Shown piece after piece: positions 26,301-34,900 of a stretch of 64,000 nt of DNA; the stretch's first letter is position 1; every line of letters starts with the position of its first letter. Origin of the DNA: Membranipora membranacea (taxonomy: Eukaryota; Bryozoa; Gymnolaemata; Cheilostomatida; Membraniporidae); the NCBI GenBank assembly GCA_914767715.1, contig OU612066.1:24342283-24406282 (forward strand). The letters run 5' to 3'. A program made the translations under genes and the position numbers. The notes under the pieces are model-generated. The model had not been told where the DNA came from. It worked only from the letters and a program-made list of their open reading frames with translations, and did no database searches.

Positions 26301-29300
26301 CCTGTGGTTTTATATGCAAAATCTAGGCCTTCTCTATTGCAATATGTTTCCGGGCCCGTTCATCAGGCAATATGCAGCAGGATTTCTTCGCCTAGTAAAT
26401 GACCATCAATTCCTGTGACCAATCATAGTCGGGTCTTGTGTTAGGCCTTCACTATAGCAACATGACTCCAACCTGTTCCTCATGCAAAACACAGAAATTC
26501 TTTACCTGTCAAATCTACCCCTGCCAGCTGGGAGTTGTCAGTTCATTTTCATGGTGGAGATAACTTCTTAGTAGATTCTCAGCTTTTTGGGCAGTATTTA
26601 CATATCTGCAACTCCTTTCAAACAGCCAATGGATTTTTACACTAAAATCTTGCTTATAATTTTAGTAACTGAAGGAGCAACTGTAGTTCGCAAGACAATG
26701 ACTAGCTCCAGCGGTACAGGACAACCACCTCAGCACTCTGAGACAATGACTGTTACTCAAACTGGGGCTGATGGCAAAACAATCACTTATACAAGCAGTG
26801 ATGATGGTAAATATATGATAAAATCCAAATACATCCCCACATTTTGAACATGGCACGCTTTTGGCCAAACAACCAACTATAAACATATATAATATATATA
26901 CATGTAGGATATTAATGGTTCCAACAATGTGTTTGCCAAATTAGCCCTACCTTGTCCCCTCAACCTCCCCCCTCCCCCCTTCCATTCAACCTGTATAAAC
27001 CGTATTGATGTACCTAAATCCATGACTTACCATTGTATGAATCCTGCTCACTTGTATTCCTGGATCAACCGACATGGACAAGGCTTGAGATACCCCGTAT
27101 CACCCTGTATTGATATTAGAAAAAAACCATTGTGCACAGAAACACAGAAAATTATATGACCAGAAAAAAAATAATGACAACTACCTCACATTCTGATGCT
27201 CAGATGATTTCCATCCATCACCACATGATTCCTTCTGGTGGTATAGAATAGGCCACAGCACCATTATTATGGCTTCCACAATGTGATCCAAGATTATTGC
27301 TAACATGAAAGTTGTTGTCATATCGATAACCTAGATCAAGTATGACCCAATTTGCCTGGTGCCTCCGGGCTCACCAAGCAGGGACAACCTGCTGGTAAAT
27401 TGGATCATAGTTGATTTCCCCATTTCCCATGTCATTGCCCTCGACCAAGAAACTGTGCAGAAAATGTAAACCAGATCTTACCCTTGAAATCCTTACCTGT
27501 GTTCACCATGCCCTTTTATATTGTCTTATTGCAGGCTCCCGATGACATCAACCAAAACCACCAATCTGTCTCTGCTTTATTGCATCCGTGTGCTTGTGTC
27601 TCATTTTAATATATTATTTTCTCAAAATTGATTAATGTTTGGGATATGCTTAGATTGTGTGTATGTTGACTGTTTCGTTTGAGGCCTGAAGTAGTTAGAT
27701 GTTTTTGCCTGCTATGAAAGATTGAGGGTTTTTATTTGGCTTACCAGTTTTATTAAACTAAGTATATGAACAAATTCCAACAGCTTATTTGGATAATAAC
27801 TATGGTGCTTGCTTTCAATGGCTTCATTATCTCATTCAAGTTTTTTGCAGTTGTTTCTTTTAAAATTACAACTAAGTGATTATGGCTGGACATTTTTTGG
27901 ATGTTGCCCTTAATATACGTTATCGGTTGTATTGCAGGTACTAACAAATTCGCCTCCCAGAAGGGCATGTCTATGGGAGCAGTGAGACATGTCGCCGACA
28001 TCAGAGCTGATGAGATGGACCAGGATGGTCAGGGACTTGTCTGCCTTCAATCCGGTAATTATGATTGACAGGCTAAGTGAGACAGGGCAGAAGTGGATTC
28101 GGATCTGTTGAATATCAAAATAAAAGCAAGGATTTTTCAGGAGTTTTCCTCTCTCAAAACAAGTGCACACAACTCCTTATGATATCAAACCCAACACAAT
28201 TTTAGACAACAAAGTTTATCGTGCGAGAACGAGCCTGTACGCTATGTGAGAAAAGTCTTCTAAGATATTTGAAAGGGATCATAAAGCAAAGGGGGGGGGG
28301 GGGGCTTTTGAGAGTTATCCTTATCAAATAGTTAAGATACACGGGTACCATTGTATCGAAGATTGAAAGTTGATTGTATTCCTAGTTCCCACGTTGTTTT
28401 GTTGATACAATCGTGGGGCGGGTCATTGTTAAAACTAACCATAAAGCATCTGATAATCTGCATGTTGTAAATGTGGAGATCTTATATTATTACCACATAA
28501 TAGATTTGCGTGGGAAATTAAGACTAAACAGTTGCATGCATCGAACAATCAACGCAGTCACTTTTTTTAAAAAGCAAAAAAGGAGGATAAGACATACGTC
28601 ACGGCTGTATGTTATTAATTCAGTGCTATAACTAATCCCTATGCTTAGGTTGTGGTTTTGTGGTTTCGCGGTAGAGCGTAATGGATATCTATCATATCCT
28701 GTCTGCTTACTGACATTTTTTACTCCTCCTAATGTCATGAATGCAGACTTTTTATGGTGTCAAACTGCAACCAAGGAGAGATTAACTTTATATACTTGGT
28801 TTTATTACAGAAACTAAATAACCCTATTATCTTTTTATATAAAGTAGTAAGTAGGGTGTACCCAAAGCCCCAGCCGTTTATGCCTATGTCTACGTGTCCC
28901 TATCCCATTCCACCACATGGCCTTATCATCAGATGTCATACTGTAGCCCACTCATATAGCGTGATGTGTTGAATGAAACCTGACAGCTGAATAAAGAGCA
29001 TAAGAGGTCAAAACCTATGAATCAGTTTCCTCGTGATAAGACTATCTGTCTTTCAGTCATCCCTATAATAGAATCTCAAATGCTACCCCATCCCTACATA
29101 TCTGTAAACATTGCCGACTTAACTTAGCAACCGCTTGAGAAACAAAACTGCATGACGCTTTACAAGGCACTTTTTGCATTGAAATGTACTTATTTACATT
29201 GTGCATAAATTTAAATTGTGATGCTCTGGCACATTGTTTTAACAACAACCCTGCACAGCTATTTTTAATTATTTAAATGTTCATTTCTTTAGGTACAAAC

Positions 29301-29516
29301 AAATTTGCCTCCCAGAAGGGAATGTCTATGGGAGCTGTGCGTCATGTCGCCGATATCAAGGCTGATGAGATGGACCAAGATGGTCAAGGTCATATTGGTC
29401 TCCAGGCTGGCACAAACGCGTTTGCCTCACAAAAGGGAATGAGTTTCGGCAAAGGTAGAGGAGTTAGTGATATCAGAATATCCAAGGTGACTGATGAAGA
29501 TGAAGAGATGTTCTAA
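712..29516 (+). CDS. Giant calponin-family protein: one CH domain plus about 94 CLIK-type repeats (5' end outside window)
   Basis: Exons by splice signal and frame: 712-807, 1326-1430, 1663-1866, 2268-2324, 3448-3578, 3906-4008, 5546-5683, 6043-6160, 6760-6993, 7280-7513, 7815-8048, 8495-8608, 8992-9108, 9491-9607, 9748-13542, 14364-19166, 19422-19538, 19755-19988, 20919-21035, 21346-21462, 21852-21968, 22415-22531, 22981-23088, 23442-23558, 23962-24072, 24421-24675, 25170-26279, 26666-26806, 27938-28054, 29293-29516 (TAA). The joined frame is open for about 4,533 residues. Order: disordered N-terminus (1-154), transgelin/calponin-type CH domain (about 155-278), linker, long repeat array (about 318-3880), Gln-rich region, three terminal repeats, acidic end DEDEEMF. 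Calponin-family repeats bind the sides of F-actin; nematode UNC-87, made only of such repeats, has seven. The role here (actin bundling or stabilising, contractile or stress-fibre-like structures) is inference. The first exon begins at an acceptor, so the true start is probably upstream. Single gene versus two overlapping transcription units is not proven. Confidence 0.88.
2538..2567. repeat. Perfect 30-bp palindrome
   Basis: Bases 2538-2552 (cacagagtaaggata) are followed directly by their exact complement. It lies in the intron before the CH-domain exons. A related imperfect copy is at 46524-46565. Confidence 0.85.
3448..6160 (+). CDS. Calponin-homology (CH) domain exons of the giant calponin gene
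   Basis: Exons 3448-3578, 3906-4008, 5546-5683 and 6043-6160. The first three encode a single CH domain of the calponin/transgelin type: AEVREWIQSVTG, ELKSGAILVNLLIALY, the hallmark LAFKQMENIEKYLKGA, and YGVGITGIFPTVDLYE followed by AVISSLQSLGSE. The fourth encodes the linker seen after the CH domain in calponins, ending VIGLQSG, which runs straight into the first repeat. A single CH domain of this class usually does not bind actin strongly by itself; the repeats do. The ATG at 3451, next to the acceptor, could start a shorter isoform lacking the disordered N-terminus. Start of the first repeat intron is phase 1, a phase then kept by all following exons. Confidence 0.92.
4149..4336. mobile_element. 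MITE, family 2, shorter decayed copy
   Basis: The left end (gtgattgtgaaagaatcaag, then tttttggtatcat) and following bases match the complemented right end of the element at 52902-53254. The right side (ggctgagaactgaaaatgat, then agcaaagctgat) is the decayed inverted counterpart. It lies in a CH-domain intron of the calponin gene. Confidence 0.62.
5026..5152. repeat. Hairpin-forming element (MITE-like)
   Basis: The outer arms are caaaagggcgtatgaaag near 5026 and the complement ending cacacgcccttttat near 5152, with an inner stem around ggattggtac/gtaccataatcc at about 5083-5112. It starts some 30 bases downstream of a possible 24-nt micro-exon in the CH-domain intron. Confidence 0.65.
6760..9607 (+). 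CDS. Repeat exons upstream of the giant exons (9 calponin repeats)
   Basis: Six exons: 6760-6993, 7280-7513 and 7815-8048 carry two repeats each (234 bp); 8495-8608 (114 bp), 8992-9108 and 9491-9607 (117 bp) carry one each. Each repeat is 39 codons with the core FASQKGMSMGAVRHVADI, and ends LQ-S/A-G or QTG at the splice junction. All introns are phase 1 after the G of the Gly codon. Exons 6760-6993 and 7280-7513 are nearly identical in DNA, so they are a recent exon duplication. The repeat at 9491 has lost the usual RH pair (RPTRVANQ) and already resembles the first type in the next giant exon. Confidence 0.9.
9748..13542 (+). CDS. Giant exon A: 32 tandem calponin repeats in one 3,795-bp exon
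   Basis: The acceptor is gttgcag at 9741-9747 and the donor gtaagt at 13543; the exon is 1,265 codons, phase 1 at both ends. By hand count it has 32 repeats, each ending in QT before the next Gly. Repeats 1-5 and 18-32 are mainly 39-residue units; repeats 6-17 are 41-residue units (123 bp) that begin GGPSAEGASQKGM or close variants and have R-P/L-x-x-D in place of the common RHAxD. Repeats 21, 24, 26 and 32 carry a W-H-x-x-D variant. Repeat 22 (about 12280-12370) is short and has lost the ASQKGM core; repeat 23 (GNGDNVSIGG) has it altered. The sequence is open throughout, with no stop or frameshift, which argues for selection on the protein. Confidence 0.92.
13543..14363 (+). other. Intron separating the two giant repeat exons
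   Basis: This 821-bp intron (gtaagt to ttgaag) is the only interruption in a run of 73 repeats. It has no repeat-like coding sequence, only AT-rich DNA, so the two arrays probably expanded separately from pre-existing neighbouring exons. Confidence 0.75.
14364..19166 (+). CDS. Giant exon B: 41 tandem calponin repeats in one 4,803-bp exon
   Basis: The exon follows an acceptor at 14361-14363 and ends before gtatgt at 19167; it is 1,601 codons, phase 1 at both ends. Hand count gives 41 repeats with the consensus GSTQHASQKGMSLGSVRH then AGDLKTTEM then Q-x-S-Q-G-V-L-H-P-Q-T. Repeats 11-17 are nearly identical and alternate between two types. Repeats 26 and 29 begin AETG, repeat 34 is one residue short, and the last five drift toward GTNLYATQKGM, like the single-repeat exons downstream. 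The core ASQKGMSxGxxRH is the calponin-family (CLIK) signature, known to contact F-actin. There are no stops or shifts. Confidence 0.93.
19422..23558 (+). CDS. Repeat exons downstream of giant exon B (9 calponin repeats)
   Basis: Eight exons, all phase 1: 19422-19538, 19755-19988 (two repeats), 20919-21035, 21346-21462, 21852-21968, 22415-22531, 22981-23088 (108 bp) and 23442-23558. Each except 22981 is 117 or 234 bp. Repeat cores include KYATQKGMSIGGKR, KFATQKGMSIGGVRH, NLASQKGMSIGSVRH, IYASQKGMALGSNRQ and KYASQKGMRIGASRH. These units are far more divergent from one another than those in the giant exons, as expected for older copies separated by introns. Introns run from about 220 to 930 bp. 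Confidence 0.88.
23962..26806 (+). CDS. Linker and Gln-rich exons of the giant calponin gene
   Basis: Exons 23962-24072, 24421-24675, 25170-26279 and 26666-26806, phase 1 throughout. The first is a 37-codon basic, Ser-rich unit ending QQQQTG that may be a decayed repeat. The second, starting GASAQYPQHGG, has no repeat core. The 1,110-bp third exon is disordered: three copies of YQTSG, two of an R-T-V-T-x-x-x-Q-E-I-P element, then about six copies of ITQQQSMPMTTQQQ. It ends in a possible helix (MTTEELSKQMERMIGD). Its donor (gttggt at 26280) is weak. The fourth exon contains TVTQTGADGKTITYTSSDDG, which echoes the PDG motif of the N-terminal exons. Confidence 0.72.
27938..29516 (+). CDS. C-terminal repeat exons and stop of the giant calponin gene (3 repeats)
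   Basis: Exon 27938-28054 carries one repeat; exon 29293-29516 carries two and ends in TAA after SKVTDEDEEMF. Phase 1 matches the donor at 26807, so the two join in frame after the Gln-rich region. The repeats (TNKFASQKGMSMGAVRHV, then ADIRADEM or ADIKADEM) are almost the same as those just after the CH domain and unlike the repeats at 19422-23558. An alternative end is possible: the acceptor at 27531-27534 would add only SR before a TGA at 27543. It is also possible that these exons belong to short isoforms in which most of the array is skipped. Confidence 0.85.
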
Positions 29517-30693
29517 AGTATAAGATAACTTCCACTCACCTCTATACTACTGCAATTTGAGCTAAAAGTACGCGACAGAAATTTTAGACAAGTTTCCGAA
29601 TTTTGGGCGCTGATGAGAAATTATTTTGAGACATTCTCTTGTTATTTATATCACTTATTATGTTTATTGGCCGTTGACCTGGCGTTTGTTTGACGGGAGT
29701 TTTTTCTGCAAATATTGGGATATTTACAAGAACTTTTTTCCAACTGTGAGGGCTATCTGTTGTTTTTGTTTGTGGTTTGTTTCGCTTTTTTTCTTCCTAT
29801 TATGTTGTAATGAGTGCAGTTAAAAAAATTTGTTGTGCGCAGGAATCGACTTAAAAACAATACATTATATTTGTGATTTTTCCTATTATTACAAGAGGAA
29901 GATGGTACTCGTCAAGGTAGAACTATATTTTTCTCTATGACCCCTAAGACGAACAAGTTGCACATTTATTGTTATTACTGAAGAACTGCTAGCTTTAGCG
30001 TCCTCTGTTCAATAAGTTGTCTTGATTCTATGTTCCTCTTTTTGTGATAACGCTTTGTTTTATACCAAACTTCAGTTGCCTTCAACCAAACAAAATCCAT
30101 AATCCTCGTTCTGCTTTAACCACCAGAAGTCTGCAAACGCCTCTGTCTATTGTGTGAATAATAAACCAAAAGTAAAAGGACACTCTTATAGACTGGTAGT
30201 ATCATGTGGCGGGGGGGGAGGTGTTGGTAGTGGGGGGGTTGAGTGTGGGTGTCGGTAGTGGGGGTTGGAGCAGGGTAGGGCTCACTTGTTGCTGACATGG
30301 TTATTATAAAATGCCTACACATTACAGCGCTGTGAAAATTTTTGTAGGTTGACATATCTATTATAATTATAGCAAAGATTATAAATGATTAAAGCCTTGC
30401 CTTCATTGATGAACAAGTTCATTGCCTTCAAACAAAAAATGCCAAAACCACATTCTTCACTCAATGAAACTGAAAACCAGCATACAGCTACAATCTTTAG
30501 AGTTTAGAATATTGCAATACATTCTTATTAAATCAATAAGGGCCAGCACAATATTTGCCTGGCATGACATAGGTGTGACCTTGACAGCCGCTGCTGACGT
30601 CTGACATCTGTGATGATTTCTTGCATAACAGTATGAGTTTGGCAGCAATGAGACACCAATATCCTTGCCATAATGGCAACAGAATTTATTGGC

Positions 30694-30762
30694 TGTAAAG
30701 CGCAATTAATTTGTTATACAGAGGTGTATGTAAAGCGCAATTAATTTGTTATATAGAGGTGT
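30694..30762. repeat. Tandem duplication of a 35-bp unit
   Basis: Two adjacent copies of a unit starting tgtaaagcgcaattaatttg differ at about one base. Non-coding. Confidence 0.8.
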
Positions 30763-31890
30763 CTTGACTAATCCTGCTGATTTATGACCACAATTGCTGG
30801 CTGATATGATTTATTTTTTTTATCTAAGTCTTTCAACTAGAAAGAGAAATGATTTTAAAAGCGAAAATATTGCATCACATATACGGATAGAACATGCTCG
30901 TTAGCCAAGCTGGTGTGTCTGGCGGATCTAACCTAGCTGTCCTGTGCTACTGGCGTGGCCATACTAAAAGTGCCCAAATCCTATGGAAAATACAGCGTGT
31001 GTAGAAAGCTTTAGAATGTGTATAGTTCAATTACAGAGCAACTTCTTGTGACCGAATTAGTAACGAGACTTCTAACAGGTCTCACTTAGCCCTATTCACA
31101 CGGCCACGGGTTTTGGAAACAGGGCTAGGTCTCACTCACTTAGCGATCAGGTAGTGGTTTGGTCAATATTTAAATGAAAGACCCCCATGAGAGCCATTTC
31201 TTTGTACATTAGAAAGCCATTGCGGGGAGTTATGTTGGAGCAGAAGACTAGTTTGGCTTTATAGTAGCACCAGAGACTATAGATCTATAGTGTCTGGTAG
31301 CACGGCATCAATGAATGGAGTTCATTGACTACATCAATAACAAAATTTCTCTGATGTGGGTAAAGTGATTAAAAACAAACAATGCCATTCAAATATAAGT
31401 AGTTTGGATAATAAATGTACCCAAGTTCATGCGTTTTGAAATTCAATATCAAAACAGCTATTTCTTCTCCTGTTCACACTCCCTTTTTGGTGAATCAATT
31501 ATCTTTTTTGATTAATTAATGCTAGATCACCACAAAATTACCACAAATCACCATAACAGGTTTGCAGTAACGAGACCTTATAAATAAGTAGTCATTCTGA
31601 TGAAGGCAGACAGATCCTGGAAAGCCTATGAAAACACACCCACACACTATATGAGAAAAACATTTTAGCTGAGGTCGTTACCGATATAAATCAGTGTCAT
31701 ATCAGGATAGCCTTGTGAGGGATATCATAATATTATTATCATTTCATGTATCAAATATCTACAGTACTAGCCTTATCTAATAGTGGTTAACCCAGAACTG
31801 TTCATGTAGCATTGATGTTGATAACAGCAATGAGCAATAGCAATGGTATTTATAATCTTTGATAATGGTGTTTGAATGCTACCTAATGCT

Positions 31891-31993
31891 TGGTTCACAT
31901 TGTCCCAGATGACACTAGGATGCCATCCCGGATGCTTATCCCAGTCACATTATAACATTCATCCCAGATAGCCATCCCAGTCAATGTGAACCA
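31891..31993. repeat. Short inverted-repeat element in intergenic DNA
   Basis: A 12-base arm tggttcacattg at 31891 has its exact complement at 31982-31993. Between them, cccagat/ccatccc(a/g)g motifs recur several times. It resembles a MITE remnant, with no coding content. Confidence 0.5.
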
Positions 31994-34900
31994 GAAAACG
32001 ACACAATCCCAGACTGTCTGAGTCCGTCTGGGATAACATGGGAAAAGTTCGTAAGCGTCAAACTTTCCATTTTTGGTAGGCTGCCACTGGACTACTACCT
32101 TATCAAGAAAGATTAAAATATTCCCACATGTATGCAATCAGTATGGTAATGTAAAATGGACATTGTAATGGAATGGTGTTATCAATATTTTTACAATACT
32201 CTTTCAGCTTTCAACTTGACCGGCAAAATAATGATGTAGTGGCAGTGGGTGGAAGAGAACGTGACACCCTTCAATATAACCAAATTAGATTTTTGGTTAA
32301 CCGCATGACTGGAGTTATGGATGAGGTGCCTGGGCGGGCTAGGTGCAGTTCAATATAGGGCGATCAAAATTCAATCTGTTGTGTCCCATCAATCACGATT
32401 GATTCTACCACAAAGTAAAAAGGGGTACAATCCTCCCCAGGTCAATATGGTAATAAACATCGAACGGCTTTATTAGGAAAAAAACACCATCTGTTTCGTT
32501 TGTGTATAATGCAGGTCATTTGTGTATAATGCAGGTTGTGATATAACAGGGATAGCAAGGGTTGCAACTACCTGGCGACTCAGAGCTACTGATTTGATTC
32601 GTCTTCCTTGCAACAAAATCTCTTGTTGGCTTGGATACAGTCTAAGCGGCTATTCACCCGATCAGACAAAATTCCAACATATTATAAGGGATTTTGTGCC
32701 TTATTTTTGAATAAAAGTAATAACAATCAATAATTTATATGCTGGTTTTACCGACCAAGTAGATTGACAACCCACCAACCAAATACTATTGTATATACGA
32801 GACCTCTTGTTACAGAGGAGGCTAGACTTTCTAGACTTTCCTTATCCACATACTAGATAACCAACAAGCTAGATCAAATATTCCATGATTGTCAAGAAAA
32901 AGCGTCATGACTACAGAAATTATATTTAAATTATACACTTGCTGAGCACTAACCAGTCATTTATCAGACTGTACGTGGAATGCTGATAAGAAATGTTGCA
33001 ATATCCTGTTAGAATGTTCCAGAAGGCAGCTGTAAGGGCCCACCGTTCACCTAACAGCTATCCCACAGTGATACAGTTGACGCAATCGTTATGCTAAAAT
33101 CTGGCAATGAGCCAAAAGTTCTCCAAATAAGGAGTTGTTATTCAGCTGTTGCCCAGTTGCATTGTTAAAAATAGATTCAAATTGTGATTGATTGTCTGGG
33201 CATAATGATGTGGAAGCGTTCTGATCAGTAACAAGAATCTATGCCAGCCATATTGATGACTCATTTTCTAGTGACCTTTTGAAGCGATTGGGTGCAGATT
33301 TATCACAGAGGAGAGCGCAGCAAACGCGACAAGAGGGAAAACTAGAGCGCTGTATACTGTCAATGTAGATGAAGAAAAACAATACCACACACAAGGTTAG
33401 TTGATAGCTCTGCGGATTTAATCAACGCTTAATTTTTTTGACACACTTGCTTTTAGTTTATATTGCAGTAAACTGCAGAAGGAACAGATCCGAGGTTCGC
33501 TGTTTAAACTATTCTTCACACAAAGGAGTTTGCTGTGGAAAGGAACAACATAATCAAGATGGACGAGCCAAGTAGTTTCTAACTCCTTGGACGAGCCGAT
33601 CGATGTATAACCCCTCTGAGGCAAACAAGAATTGATATGCATCTCAAGTCAAATTTGCAGTCCATGTTCCATAACATAGAGCATGCATCAATGGGGTTGT
33701 TCAAAAATAAGCCATGTTAGGGACTGGAGGGAACACCAAAACTGATGAAGGTCTTCCAAAACCCAAAAACATTAATCGCCTGAGTGGACGTAGTCTAAAA
33801 GTCGTGTAAATCAAGAAGCTCAAAAACTTAAACACAAGGTACATCGATGACATGGTGAGTGACCTCAATTTCAGATAAGTGTTCTCCTAAGCCTTTACCT
33901 CATTTATAACATCATACTACCCTCGCATGGCTTAAATAACACGATGAACTGTACAGGAGACCAGACTTTCCAGCCAAACTATCACTCATTTATAGATAGC
34001 AATAGAATTTTGATCCCTATCCAGCACTTAAATGATGCACATGTTCGCAAGAAACTTGTATATATCCCCGAGTCCAAAACCCTTATTAATCACAAAATCT
34101 ATGGAAACTCTTCCAGACTGTTGGTCTAAATAAGTGAAGTTATTCAAGTAACTCAGCATTCTTTTATCGCCAAACCAAGCAGCCAAACCACAAGCAATTA
34201 CCAAAGATATGGGAAGATTACGAATGAGATATAATAATATGTGTTAGGTTGTTGTTGATCCAAACATGTATTAGTAAATAATGTGAAAAAATTCTTCTCT
34301 TGTGACTGATAAATGCAAAATGCTAGGCCAGTGCACCTGTGTCACTTAACATCAAGTTGATCGGCAATTAGTCTGAGCAATCAGAATTCATTTCTAACAG
34401 ACACGATGTGCTCTATCTATCAATCCATCTATCAAAGCATGACCTTCAGAGAGATAGTCAATATTACAAATTGGCATGTAACAATCATCAACATTTGATT
34501 CTGAAAGAAAGGGAGGTTTTGTTTATATGGGTCATATTAAAAAATGTCCTGCCGGGTGAGCTCAAGTTGGCATCCCATCTAAGCTATTCTCATCACCTCA
34601 CGTCTCTTGCCGACTCGCTCATGATCATGAGTTGCAATTCTTTTGATTGATTGCTGTGTTGGTTATGCCGGACCTAGCCATGATATCCCATCCTCAACAT
34701 GAACAATCTGACATTTCATCAGCCTCTTCTTGAGCACAGAGTTTGCTCAACAAGATAATCTTGTCCCAAGGAAAGTTCCTCCGGTGAGATTTTGATGCAG
34801 CAAATCTCCCTGGAAAGTCACGCCAGGAAGCAGTGTGTTGTCGCACTGCCCTACTTTCATTGCTTGATCACATGACAAAACAAACTAAGAAGCCTAATCT

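Noticed and set aside
29880-29925. Possible tiny exon after the calponin stop (attacaag ... gtcaaggtag)
   Set aside because: It lies beyond a clear stop codon and has no phase or domain reason to be included.
32173-32710. Small plus-strand open frames in the intergenic region as possible genes
   Set aside because: There is no recognisable sequence, no splice partner in phase and no start context.
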